Assembly (NCBI RefSeq): GCF_002892835.1
Contig: NZ_PJMB01000008.1
Location: 1 to 64,000, forward strand
Source of the DNA: Arthrobacter sp. AFG7.2
GTDB taxonomy: Bacteria; Actinomycetota; Actinomycetes; Actinomycetales; Micrococcaceae
DNA: 64,000 bases
Direction: 5' to 3'
Shown: positions 16,638 through 24,964 of the stretch, in pieces
Numbering within the stretch: position 1 is the first letter of the stretch
Layout: the number at the start of each line of letters is the position of its first letter
Made by a program: the position numbers and the translations under genes
Notes under the pieces: model-generated
Told to the model about the DNA's origin: nothing
The model's database searches: none
The model's input: the letters and a program-made list of their open reading frames with translations, nothing else

Positions 16638-17369
16638 ATGTTGCCTTTCCTGCTCCTGGCCTCCCGGGCGGAAGACGCTGCCGCCGACGACGAATACGCC
16701 GCCTACCTTCGGTATGGCGGGCTGGAACCGCGCGAGCTGCGCCGCGTCAGGCTGGAAGCTGCCCCGCTGCCGGAACTGGACTTGTCCAGCTATTCGGGCG
16801 TGATCGTGGGTGGAAGCCCGTTCACCTCCAGTGACCCGCCCGGGCAAAAGACCGCTGTCCAGCACCGGGTGGAGCGGGAGCTGTCCGGGCTGCTGGACGA
16901 GCTGGTGGTCCGGGACTTTCCGTTCCTGGGCGCCTGCTACGGCGTGGGTACGCTGGGAACGCACCAAGGGGCCGTGATCGACAGGACCTACGGCGAGCCG
17001 CTGGGCGGTGTGGAGATCGAACTCACGGACGCCGGGCTGGAAGACCCGGTCCTGGAGGGTATGCCCCGCTCGTTCACGGCCTTCACCGGCCACAAGGAAG
17101 CCTGCACCAGGCTCCCGCCGCACGCCGTGGTGCTCGCGCGTTCCGCGGCCTGCCCGGTGCACATGTTCCGTATCCGGAAGAACCTGTATGCCACGCAGTT
17201 CCATCCCGAACTGGACGTGGATGGCCTCATCACCCGCATCGATATCTACCGGCATGCCGGCTATTTCCCGCCTGAATCAGCGGAACAACTGATGGAAGAC
17301 GCCCGGCAGTTCACGGTCACCGAACCCATGAACGTTCTCCGGAATTTCGTGGCCCGCTACGCCCGGTAG
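16638..17369 (+). CDS. class I glutamine amidotransferase-like protein
   Basis: Cytoplasmic 243-aa protein of the GMP-synthase-like GATase1 group. The nucleophile is in FLGACYGVGTLGTH (Cys about 104) and the catalytic His in TQFHPELDVDGL (about 190). Such stand-alone proteins, often annotated GuaA-like, may hydrolyse glutamine or related amides; the partner synthase is not in the neighbourhood, so the role is open. It begins 36 bases after the NTF2-like gene with no clear ribosome site. A strong hairpin follows at 17375-17408. Confidence 0.85.
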   Translation: MLPFLLLASRAEDAAADDEYAAYLRYGGLEPRELRRVRLEAAPLPELDLSSYSGVIVGGSPFTSSDPPGQKTAVQHRVERELSGLLDELVVRDFPFLGACYGVGTLGTHQGAVIDRTYGEPLGGVEIELTDAGLEDPVLEGMPRSFTAFTGHKEACTRLPPHAVVLARSAACPVHMFRIRKNLYATQFHPELDVDGLITRIDIYRHAGYFPPESAEQLMEDARQFTVTEPMNVLRNFVARYAR

Positions 17370-17374
17370 ACAAG

Positions 17375-17408
17375 AATGCCCGGCTGGTCAGCTGACCAGC
17401 CGGGCATT
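17375..17408. terminator. bidirectional terminator, 34-base perfect palindrome
   Basis: AATGCCCGGCTGGTCAG and its exact complement CTGACCAGCCGGGCATT are adjacent. It lies between the amidotransferase gene and the convergent MHS transporter gene and can end both transcripts. Confidence 0.85.
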
Positions 17409-17422
17409 ACGTGTCAGTGCTG

Positions 17423-18832
17423 TCAGGCCACGTTGTTTTCGTAGTCCAGGTCGCGCGTCTCCTTGCTCACGAACAGGGCTATGAGCGTCAGAACGGCCAT
17501 GGAGGTCAGATAGATGCCCACGAGCACCGGGCTGCCATCCGCCATTTCCCACAGCGCGACGGCGATGAACGGGGCCACCGCTGCGCCCAGGATGCTGGAG
17601 AAGTTGTAGCTCACCGCTGATCCGGTGTACCGGACATTGGTGGGGAACAGTTCCGGCAGCAGCGCACCCATCGGCCCGAACGTCAGGCCCATCAGGGAGA
17701 AACCAATCACCAGCAGCGCCATGGTGCCCACGAAGCCGCCACTGAACAGCGGGACGAAGAGCAGGCCGAAGACGAAGATGCCGCCCGTGACGGCAAGGAG
17801 CATCTTGCGGCGGCCGTACTTCTCGGCCAGCGGCCCGGACACGAGGGTGAAGATGCCGAAGAAGACGACGCCGGCAATCAGCATCCACAGGAAGTCGTTG
17901 CGGGTGTAGCCCAGGCCGGGAACGAACGCGGCAGCTGCCGCTTCCGTCATCGGCTTTCCTGCCTTTTCAGCGGCAGCCCTGGCGGCCTCCAGGCTGGCCG
18001 GACGGGTGCCGTAGGTGAGGGTGAACGTGGTCATCAGGTAGAAGAGCACATACGTGGCGAGCATGATGAACGTACCCAGGATGAGCTGGCGCCAGCTGGT
18101 CTTGAACACCCGGCCCAGGGGCAGCTTGGCTACCTCGTTGGACTCGATCACCTTGGTGAAGGCAGGGGTCTCGATCAGCTTCAGGCGGACGTACAGGCCG
18201 ATGATGACCATGACGGCGCTGAGCAGGAACGGTACGCGCCAGCCCCAGGCCTGGAAGTCGGCCGGCGACAGCGCGTAGCTGAACACCAGGAAGATGACGT
18301 TGGCAATGATGAAGCCGATGGGGGCGCCCAGCTGCGGGAACGTGCCATAGATGGCGCGCTTGTTGGCGGGGGCGTTCTCGGTGGCCAGCAGCGCGGCGCC
18401 GCTCCATTCGCCACCCAGGGCCAGGCCCTGGGCGAAACGCATGACCACCAGCAGTGCCGGCGCCCAGAACTGCCAGCCCGGCACCAGTGCCGTGGGCAGG
18501 CAGCCGATCAGGAATGTTGCAATACCCATGGTGAGCAGGGATGCCACCAGGGTGCCCTTGCGGCCGAACTTGTCACCGAAGTGCCCAAAGACGATTGAAC
18601 CCAGCGGGCGGGCCACGAAGGCCACACCGAACACCGCGAAGGAGCTCAGGAGCTGGGTTGTTTCGTTCTGGTTGGGGAAGAACAGCTGGGGGAAAACCAG
18701 CACCGCGGCAGTGGCGTAGACGTAGAAGTCGTAGAACTCAACCGTGGTGCCGATGAGGCTGGCAACAATCACGCGCCCGCGTGAGTTCACCGGCTGCGAC
18801 CCGGGCACCGTGGAGGTATGGGTGGATGACAT
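17423..18832 (-). CDS. MFS transporter, metabolite:H+ symporter (MHS) family
   Basis: Inner-membrane uptake carrier of about 469 aa with 12 predicted helices, related to ShiA, ProP and KgtP. It has the MHS opening RGRVIVASLIGTTVEFYDFYVYATAAVL, the loop 2-3 motif GHFGDKFGRKGTL and the loop 4 stretch RFAQGLALGGEWSGAALLATE. The substrate (organic acid, shikimate or betaine-like) is not evident. ATG at 18832 is chosen because homologues start near MSS/T and the upstream 31 codons to 18925 are not hydrophobic or conserved. The 5' flank holds a LacI/cre-like site touching the start codon and phased TGGAC half-sites further upstream, so expression is probably substrate- and carbon-regulated. Confidence 0.92.
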   Translation of the reverse strand: MSSTHTSTVPGSQPVNSRGRVIVASLIGTTVEFYDFYVYATAAVLVFPQLFFPNQNETTQLLSSFAVFGVAFVARPLGSIVFGHFGDKFGRKGTLVASLLTMGIATFLIGCLPTALVPGWQFWAPALLVVMRFAQGLALGGEWSGAALLATENAPANKRAIYGTFPQLGAPIGFIIANVIFLVFSYALSPADFQAWGWRVPFLLSAVMVIIGLYVRLKLIETPAFTKVIESNEVAKLPLGRVFKTSWRQLILGTFIMLATYVLFYLMTTFTLTYGTRPASLEAARAAAEKAGKPMTEAAAAAFVPGLGYTRNDFLWMLIAGVVFFGIFTLVSGPLAEKYGRRKMLLAVTGGIFVFGLLFVPLFSGGFVGTMALLVIGFSLMGLTFGPMGALLPELFPTNVRYTGSAVSYNFSSILGAAVAPFIAVALWEMADGSPVLVGIYLTSMAVLTLIALFVSKETRDLDYENNVA

Positions 18833-18833
18833 A

Positions 18834-18847
18834 GGTAAACGCTTTCG
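18834..18847. promoter_or_regulatory. LacI-family/cre-like operator at MHS transporter start
   Basis: On the minus strand CGAAAGCGTTTACC agrees with TGWAANCGNTNWCA except at its first and last bases. It ends one base before the ATG, where a bound LacI-type repressor would act as a roadblock. Confidence 0.45.
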
Positions 18848-18915
18848 CTCGAACCGGCCGGACGCCGGCAGTGCGCCCGGCTCGAAATAGTTAGAGTTCA
18901 ATATTAGTTCCCGCG

Positions 18916-18950
18916 GTCCAGTCAATGGACGAAAGGTCCAGTATGCGGAC
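18916..18950. promoter_or_regulatory. phased GTCCA/TGGAC half-sites upstream of MHS transporter
   Basis: GTCCA (18916-18920), TGGAC (18926-18930), GTCCA (18936-18940) and GGAC (18947-18950) recur at about 10-bp spacing, forming overlapping inverted and direct repeats around a TTGACT (complement of 18920-18925) that could be a -35 box. IclR- or GntR-type regulators use such arrays. Confidence 0.45.
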
Positions 18951-19021
18951 CTGTGCTGTCCGTCTCACCTGCCGGCCCTTCACATGGCCTCACGTGCCTC
19001 CCGGCCCGCCGATAGGCAAAT

Positions 19022-19059
19022 GTCACAGCGCGTTAACAAACCTCGTCGGTCCGTGAAAC
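19022..19059 (+). promoter_or_regulatory. GlnR-like box upstream of the nitrate operon
   Basis: GTCAC (19022-19026), TTAAC (19033-19037), a non-matching register (19044-19048) and GAAAC (19055-19059) fall on exact 11-bp steps. The GlnR consensus in actinobacteria is GTNAC-n6-GAAAC repeated twice. Two half-sites are exact, one is 3 of 5 and one is absent. Confidence 0.5.
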
Positions 19060-19108
19060 GCGGCCTCCCTACCTTGGAGGAACAACATCCCCCAAAAGGA
19101 GGTACCCC

Positions 19109-20584
19109 GTGACTGTTGACCGCAACGCTGATGCCGGCCCCGGCAATTCCCTTGATCTGGACGACGCCGCAAGGCCCGGAAACCCCGACGCATCTGCCAG
19201 CGCGCAGCCCGGCCCTACCCGCACCACAGACGCCCCCGCCCTCGAATTCCGCCCCGGCCGCTGGATCGCCAACTGGGATGCCGAGAACAAGGAACAGTGG
19301 GAAAGCTCCGGTCGCTCCATTGCCCGCCGGAACCTCAACTGGTCCATTTTTGCCGAGTTCCTCGGTTTTGTCGTGTGGCAGCTCTGGTCCATCGTGGTGG
19401 TCCAGCTGCCGGCAGCAGGATTCAACTTCTCCACCTCCGAAATTTTCTGGCTGATCTCCATGCCCAGCCTGGTGGGCGCGACGCTCCGCATCCCGTACAC
19501 GTTCATGGTTCCCCGCTTCGGCGGCCGCAACTGGACCATCGTGTCCGCCCTGCTGCTGCTGATTCCCGCCGTCGGTCTGGGCATCTGCGTCTCCAACCCG
19601 GGCACACCCTTCGGCGTCATGCTGCTGGTGGCAGCCCTGGCCGGCTTCGGCGGCGGCAACTTCGCCAGCTCGATGGCCAACATCACCTTCTTTTACCCGG
19701 CCCGCGAAAAGGGCTGGGCGCTGGGCCTGAACGCCGCGGGCGGCAACATGGGTGCCGCCGTCGCACAGCTGGCTGTCCCCATCGCCATCACGCTCCTGGC
19801 AGCAGGCACAGTCAACCTGCCGCTGGCCGGCTGGATGTGGGTGCCGTTCATACTGCTCGCAGCCTTCGGCGCTTTCAAGTACATGGACAACCTGACCAGC
19901 GCCAGGGGTGACGTCGCCGGTTCAGTCGCAGCCCTGAAGGAACCGCATCTGTGGATCATGGCGCTGCTGTACATTGGCACGTTCGGCTCGTTCATCGGCT
20001 TCGCCGGTGTCTTCCCCAAGCTGATCAAGGACTACTTCCCGGCGTTCTCCTCCATCGGGGTGGGTACTGTGGCGCTGTCCCTGGCCTTCCTCGGTCCGCT
20101 GGTGGGCTCCCTGGCCCGGCCGTACGGCGGCCGCATGGCGGACCGGATGGGCGGCGCCCGGATGACCGTGGCGGCCTTCGCTTCCATGGCCGTCATCACG
20201 CTCACCATGGTCTGGACCCTTCCGCTGAAGAACTTCTGGCTCTTCCTGGTCTTTTTCCTGATGCTCTTCACCGCCAGCGGCTTTGGAAACGGCGCCACCT
20301 ACCGGATGATCCCGGTCATCTTCGCAACATCAAGCCGTGCCGCGCGCAAGGGCGCCAGTTCCGTGGCCACCCAGCGCCTGGCATCCTCAGCCCTCGGCCT
20401 GATCTCGGCCATCGGCGCCTACGGCGGGTTCGTCATCCCACAGGTGCTGAACGCCTCCAACACCGCCAGCGGTTCCTACACACCGGCCTTCTACGGCTTC
20501 GTCGGGGCGTATGTCCTGATGCTGGCTGTGTGCTGGTTCTGCTACATCCGCAACGCCAACCGAAACGCGATGGGACACGTCTAA
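19109..20584 (+). CDS. narK: nitrate/nitrite transporter, NarK/NasA type
   Basis: MFS nitrate/nitrite porter in the inner membrane, 491 aa, 12 helices. An N-terminal hydrophilic extension of about 65 residues (Asp, Pro, Ala rich, with FRPGRWIANWDAENKEQWESSG) precedes helix 1. The nitrate-porter signatures are GFGGGNFASSMANITFFYP (about 172-190) and the second-half copy ASGFGNGATYRMIPVIF (about 389-405), both with the Gly-rich helix and Asn. GTG at 19109 has AAGGAGG six bases upstream. The nitrate reductase gene starts one base after its stop, so uptake and reduction are co-expressed. A GlnR-like box lies 50 bases upstream. Confidence 0.95.
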   Translation: MTVDRNADAGPGNSLDLDDAARPGNPDASASAQPGPTRTTDAPALEFRPGRWIANWDAENKEQWESSGRSIARRNLNWSIFAEFLGFVVWQLWSIVVVQLPAAGFNFSTSEIFWLISMPSLVGATLRIPYTFMVPRFGGRNWTIVSALLLLIPAVGLGICVSNPGTPFGVMLLVAALAGFGGGNFASSMANITFFYPAREKGWALGLNAAGGNMGAAVAQLAVPIAITLLAAGTVNLPLAGWMWVPFILLAAFGAFKYMDNLTSARGDVAGSVAALKEPHLWIMALLYIGTFGSFIGFAGVFPKLIKDYFPAFSSIGVGTVALSLAFLGPLVGSLARPYGGRMADRMGGARMTVAAFASMAVITLTMVWTLPLKNFWLFLVFFLMLFTASGFGNGATYRMIPVIFATSSRAARKGASSVATQRLASSALGLISAIGAYGGFVIPQVLNASNTASGSYTPAFYGFVGAYVLMLAVCWFCYIRNANRNAMGHV

Positions 20585-20585
20585 C

Positions 20586-22793
20586 ATGGCCACAAGCGCC
20601 GACACGCACTGCCCTTACTGCGCCCTGCAGTGCGCCATGACGCTCACGTCTCCAGCGGAACTGGCCCCGGCTTCCCGGCCGGGGCCGGTCCCCTTGCCGG
20701 GAACCGTCCCCGGAATCCCCCTGGCGGCACCCCTCGAAGTAAGCGGCCGTGACTTTCCCACGAACCGCGGCGGCCTCTGCCGCAAAGGCTGGACCTCGCC
20801 CGCCCTCCTGAACCATCCGGGCCGGATCACCGAGCCGCTCCTGAAAGGCCCCGATGGCGTCCACCGCCCCATCAGCTGGGACCGGGCCCTGGACCTCGCC
20901 GTGTCCGCCGTAAAAGATGCACGCGCGCTGTACGGTGCGGACGCCGTCGGCGTTTTCGGCGGCGGCGGCCTCACCAACGAAAAGGCCTACATGCTGGGCA
21001 AGTTCGCCCGGCTGGCCCTGGGGACGTCGCGCATCGACTACAACGGCCGCTTTTGCATGTCCTCCGCTGCGGCGGCGGGCATGCGGGCCTTTGGAGTGGA
21101 CCGCGGCCTGCCGTTCCCACTGGAGGCCCTGAACACCGCAAGCACCATCATGATGCTGGGCTCCAACGTGGCGGAGACCATGCCGCCTTTCGTGCAGCAC
21201 CTTAAGGGAACGCGCGACGCCGGCGGGCTGATTGTGGTGGATCCGCGCCGTTCCGCCACGGCTGCTTTCACGGCCGACGGCGGCGGCCTGCACCTCCAGC
21301 CTCTGCCGGGCACAGACCTCACCCTCCTGCTGGGCATTTCCCACGTGGTCATCCACGAGAAACTGGTGGACACCGCCTTCATCGCGGAACGCACGACCGG
21401 CTTTAGTGCCGTGGCCCGCAGCGTTAATTCCTTCTGGCCGGAACGCGTCCAGTCCCTTACCGGCGTCCCGGCCGAACTGATCCGGGATACTGCCCGCCGC
21501 CTCGCCGCCGGAGCCCGCGAAGGCGGCAGCTACATCCTCACCGGCCGTGGCGTGGAGCAGCACGTTGACGGCACCGACACCGCCACCGCTGCCATCAACC
21601 TCAGCCTCCTGCTGGGCCTGCCCGGCTCGGCCCGCAGCGGCTACGGCACCCTCACCGGCCAGGGAAACGGCCAGGGCGGCAGGGAGCACGGACAGAAAGC
21701 CGACCAGCTCCCCGGCTACCGCAAGATCACCGACCCCGCAGCCCGCGCCCACGTTGCCGGCGTCTGGGGCGTCCCGGAGGATCTCATCCCCGGGCCCGGG
21801 CTGCCGGCCGTCCAGCTGCTTCAGTCGCTGGGACAGCCCGACGGCGTCCGTTGCCTTTTTGTCCACGCCTCCAACATCGCGGTGGCCTCCCCCGACGCCA
21901 ACGCCGTGATCGCAGGGCTTCGCAGCCTGGACTTCCTGGTGGTGTGCGACTTCTTTATGTCCGAGACCGCGGCCGAGGCGGACCTCATCCTCCCCGTGCT
22001 CCAGTGGGCCGAGGAGGAAGGCACCTTGACCAACCTTGAAGGCCGCGTCCTGCGCCGGCGCCGGGCCCTGGCACCGCCCGCAGGCGCCCGCAGCGAGCTC
22101 TGGATCATGGCCCGCCTGGCCGAGGCACTGGACGCCCCGTCCACCTACAGCGAAGACCCGGAAACTGTGTTCGAGGAGCTCCGCCTGGCCTCAGCCGGCG
22201 GCCTGGCCGACTACTCCGGCCTCGACTACGCCATGCTGGACCGCGGCGAAGCAGCCTACTGGCCCTACCCCGCGGGCAGCACCGGGACTCCCCGGCTGTT
22301 CCTGGACCGCTTCGCCCACCCCGACGGGAAAGCCGTGATGACGGCGGTGGCGCCGCGCCGCCGTCGTACTCCTGCCGTAAACCCTTATCCGGATGCGAAA
22401 ACCATGACCCTCATCACCGGCCGCCTGCTGGAGCATTACCAGTCCGGCGCGCAGACGCGGCGGGTGTCGGAGCTGCTGGCGGCTCAGCCGGAGGCGAAGG
22501 TCCAGCTGCACCCGGCAGCAGCGGCGTCCATGGGCATCACCGATGGCGCGTTGGTCTCGGTAGCCAACGAGCGTGGCGCGGTGGTCTGCCGGGCGGAGTT
22601 CAGCACCGCCATCCGACCCGAAACGGTCTTCCTGCCGTTCCATTTCCCGGAGCTGGAAAGTGCCAACCGCCTGACGGAAGCCGCCACGGACCCCATTTCA
22701 GGGATGCCCGAATTCAAGTTCAACACGGTGTGGGTCCGGCCTGCGGCCGGCACCCTTTCCAGCAACGTGCTTCAAACGACGGAGGCTTCATGA
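20586..22793 (+). CDS. nasC: assimilatory nitrate reductase catalytic subunit (molybdopterin oxidoreductase)
   Basis: Reduces nitrate to nitrite in the cytoplasm using Mo-bisMGD and one [4Fe-4S] cluster, 735 aa. The cluster motif is CPYCALQC (Cys 9, 12, 16) with a fourth Cys in GLCRKGW (about 60), separated by an unusually Pro-rich insert. The Mo-ligand region is GRFCMSSAAAAG (about 154-165). Other family marks are VFGGGGLTNEKAYMLGKFAR, GLPGSARSGYGTLTGQGNGQGGREHG and the C-terminal MopB domain with LITGRLLEHYQSG. There is no Tat signal, as expected for an assimilatory enzyme. It is followed, with ATGA overlap, by an FAD/BFD protein that probably supplies electrons. Confidence 0.95.
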   Translation: MATSADTHCPYCALQCAMTLTSPAELAPASRPGPVPLPGTVPGIPLAAPLEVSGRDFPTNRGGLCRKGWTSPALLNHPGRITEPLLKGPDGVHRPISWDRALDLAVSAVKDARALYGADAVGVFGGGGLTNEKAYMLGKFARLALGTSRIDYNGRFCMSSAAAAGMRAFGVDRGLPFPLEALNTASTIMMLGSNVAETMPPFVQHLKGTRDAGGLIVVDPRRSATAAFTADGGGLHLQPLPGTDLTLLLGISHVVIHEKLVDTAFIAERTTGFSAVARSVNSFWPERVQSLTGVPAELIRDTARRLAAGAREGGSYILTGRGVEQHVDGTDTATAAINLSLLLGLPGSARSGYGTLTGQGNGQGGREHGQKADQLPGYRKITDPAARAHVAGVWGVPEDLIPGPGLPAVQLLQSLGQPDGVRCLFVHASNIAVASPDANAVIAGLRSLDFLVVCDFFMSETAAEADLILPVLQWAEEEGTLTNLEGRVLRRRRALAPPAGARSELWIMARLAEALDAPSTYSEDPETVFEELRLASAGGLADYSGLDYAMLDRGEAAYWPYPAGSTGTPRLFLDRFAHPDGKAVMTAVAPRRRRTPAVNPYPDAKTMTLITGRLLEHYQSGAQTRRVSELLAAQPEAKVQLHPAAAASMGITDGALVSVANERGAVVCRAEFSTAIRPETVFLPFHFPELESANRLTEAATDPISGMPEFKFNTVWVRPAAGTLSSNVLQTTEAS

Positions 22794-24346
22794 GCGAGCA
22801 GATTGTCATTGTGGGATTCGGCCCGGTGGCGGCCCGGCTTGTTGATGAACTCCTGCCGGCGGTCCGCAGCGGCCTGGTAACCCTGGCAGTGGTGGGAGAG
22901 GAAGCCGAAGCCGCCTACAACCGCGTGCTCGTGGCTGATCTTGGCGTGGGCAGGACCACCGCCGAGGCCCTCGCACTTGCCGATGCCGCAACCTTGGCCT
23001 GTGAAGGTGTGGACATCCGTCTCGGGGTCCGGGTCCGGCGGGTGGACCGGGCCCGGCAACAGGTCATCCTGTCCGACGGCGGTGCTGTCCGCTACGACCG
23101 GCTGGTCTTTGCCACCGGGTCGCGGCCGGTCATTCCCAACCTGACCGGGATCAACCCGGACCCCGTCCACCCGGTCCTCCCGGCGGGCGTCACCGCGCTT
23201 CGCGACCTCCGGGACGCGGAGGTGCTGCGCCGGGCGGTGGATGGCGGCAAACGGGTGGTGGTCCTGGGCGGCGGCGTCCTGGGCCTGGAAACGGCCCTCG
23301 CCGCCGCCGAGGAAGGTGCCACGGTGACCGTTGTCCACAACGGTCCGCACCCGCTGGGCCGCACCATCGACCGCGGCGGCGGCGCCGTCCTGGCGGCGGG
23401 CCTGCGGCGCTGCGGTGTGCGGATGGCGGGCAACGCACGCTCCACGGGAGTGGAGCACAACGCGGCCGACGGCGGCTTCTCGGCTTTGCTGCTCGACGAC
23501 GGGTCAGCAATTGACGGCGACCTCCTGGTGCTGTCCTGCGGCGTGCGTCCCCGCACGGAGCTTGCCGAGGGCTGTGGCCTGTCCACCTCTGCCGGGATAC
23601 TGGTGGACCACAAGCTCCGCGCTCATCACGAGCCGCACATCTTCGCCATCGGCGACTGCGCCGAGGTGCGCTGCCCGGATCCGGAATGTGCAGCCTGCCG
23701 TAACGCTAGGGGACCTTCAGGGCTGGTGGGACCGGGCTGGCGGCAGGCGGAATGGCTGGCAGAATACCTGGCCCTGCTGGCAGCCGGCGGAGACGCCGCG
23801 CTCCTGCCCGCGCTTCCGGCCGAGCAGCCAGGCGTCATCGTCCTGAAGGCCCGGGGCATGAACATGGCGGTGGCTGGCGAGAATTCTGCCGACCCCTGGG
23901 ACGAGGACGCGCTCGCCGCCGGAGCGGTGAACGAACGCCCGCGCCTTCAGGTTGCCCAGTGGGCGGACCCGGAACATGGCCGCTACGTCAAAATGACCAC
24001 CCGCGGCGGCGTCCTTGAAGGCCTGGTGGCGGTTGGAATGCCCCGCACGGCGGCCGAACTGGTGGGGCTGTTCGAACGCGGGGCAGAACTCCCCGCGGAC
24101 CGGTCCCTGCTGCTGCGGCTCGACGGCCCGGACCAGCTTCCGGGCTCCGGGCCTGCCGACCCGCAGGGGACGGTATGCCGGTGTGCCGGTGTCAGCGGGG
24201 CTGCTATTGCCGGCGCGGTGGAGGAAGGCTGCTCAACCGTGGCCGAGGTGTCCACGGCAACCCGGGCCGGCACCGGGTGCGGCGGCTGCCACGAGGACAT
24301 CAAGGGCCTCATCGAAAAACACTTCCAGGCGGTGTCAGCCGCCTGA
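22790..24346 (+). CDS. FAD-dependent oxidoreductase with C-terminal BFD-like [2Fe-2S] domain, nitrate reductase electron donor
   Basis: 518 aa, NirB-N-terminus-like flavoprotein (NasB type). FAD-binding IVIVGFGPVAARLVDELL (residues 5-22), NAD(P)-binding VVVLGGGVLGLETALAAAEEG (about 157-177), and the second FAD strand IFAIGDCAEVRC. The C-terminus carries the BFD-like iron-sulfur motif CRCAGVSG...GTGCGGC (about 463-506). It most likely passes electrons from NAD(P)H to the nitrate reductase encoded just upstream. Its ATG overlaps the reductase stop as ATGA. An extra CPDPECAACRNARG stretch (about 300-313) holds three more Cys. The 3' end overlaps the convergent lipoprotein gene by 12 bases. Confidence 0.9.
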   Translation: MSEQIVIVGFGPVAARLVDELLPAVRSGLVTLAVVGEEAEAAYNRVLVADLGVGRTTAEALALADAATLACEGVDIRLGVRVRRVDRARQQVILSDGGAVRYDRLVFATGSRPVIPNLTGINPDPVHPVLPAGVTALRDLRDAEVLRRAVDGGKRVVVLGGGVLGLETALAAAEEGATVTVVHNGPHPLGRTIDRGGGAVLAAGLRRCGVRMAGNARSTGVEHNAADGGFSALLLDDGSAIDGDLLVLSCGVRPRTELAEGCGLSTSAGILVDHKLRAHHEPHIFAIGDCAEVRCPDPECAACRNARGPSGLVGPGWRQAEWLAEYLALLAAGGDAALLPALPAEQPGVIVLKARGMNMAVAGENSADPWDEDALAAGAVNERPRLQVAQWADPEHGRYVKMTTRGGVLEGLVAVGMPRTAAELVGLFERGAELPADRSLLLRLDGPDQLPGSGPADPQGTVCRCAGVSGAAIAGAVEEGCSTVAEVSTATRAGTGCGGCHEDIKGLIEKHFQAVSAA

Positions 24347-24964
24347 CTGACCGTCGGGTGCCGGTGCGGCGGGAACACCGAGCGGTGTGCCATTGCCCCA
24401 GCCTGCTTCCACTGCTGCCTGAGCAAGCGCGCGTGCCATAGCGTTGCCGTCGGGAGCAGGCGCACCGTTCATGGGCGCAGACACTACATAGGGCATTTCG
24501 AGCGTCTCCTCGCCCCTGACTGCAGTAAGGACAACGTTCGCGGAAGCGCCCCCTTTCTCACCGCGGAAGTAGCCGGTCCACTGCAGGCAGGCAAAGTCGC
24601 CGATACCGGAGACCGGTGAGCAGTTAGACGCCGACTTTGCCCTGGCGATGTCGTCCGAGGACGCCGGTGATGTGAGGGCCACGGACAGGCCAGTGAGGCC
24701 TCCTTCCATGGACTTGCTCGAATACGTGCACAGATAGGCCTTGCTTCCGTGCGGCCTGTCTGTGCTGTTCTGGCCTGCGGGCATGATCCCGGGTACGGCC
24801 TTCGCTGCGATCTCGGGAGTGATGAGGTCACAGGCTGGGCTGGTCGCGCCAGTGGAGGAGCCGGCTGCCGGTGCCGGTCCGCTTTGGTTTTCGGGCTCCG
24901 AACACCCGCTAAGAAAAGCGGACGCAGCAAGGACCAGGACGGGCACGGCTGCAGGGCTTCTCAC
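24335..24964 (-). CDS. putative lipoprotein, unknown function
   Basis: About 209 aa. It begins MRSPAAVPVLVLAASAFLSGCSEPE, a lipoprotein signal peptide with lipobox LSGC (lipidated Cys about 21), then a Ser/Gly/Ala linker. The mature part has four more Cys (ACDLITPE, YLCTYSS, SNCSPV, FACLQW) and resembles DUF3558-like surface lipoproteins of actinobacteria, a comparison made by eye only. The GTG start at 24964 overlaps the flavodoxin stop as GTGA, so the two are translationally coupled; a longer in-frame reading from 25087 lies inside the flavodoxin gene and lacks sense as a signal peptide. Confidence 0.75.
   Translation of the reverse strand: MRSPAAVPVLVLAASAFLSGCSEPENQSGPAPAAGSSTGATSPACDLITPEIAAKAVPGIMPAGQNSTDRPHGSKAYLCTYSSKSMEGGLTGLSVALTSPASSDDIARAKSASNCSPVSGIGDFACLQWTGYFRGEKGGASANVVLTAVRGEETLEMPYVVSAPMNGAPAPDGNAMARALAQAAVEAGWGNGTPLGVPAAPAPDGQSGG

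Noticed and set aside
19021..19040. CRP/FNR-type site around TGTCACAGCGCGTTAACA
   Set aside because: The arms TGT/ACA and CAC/TAA do not form a proper TGTGA-N6-TCACA palindrome; the 11-bp GlnR-type register explains the bases better.
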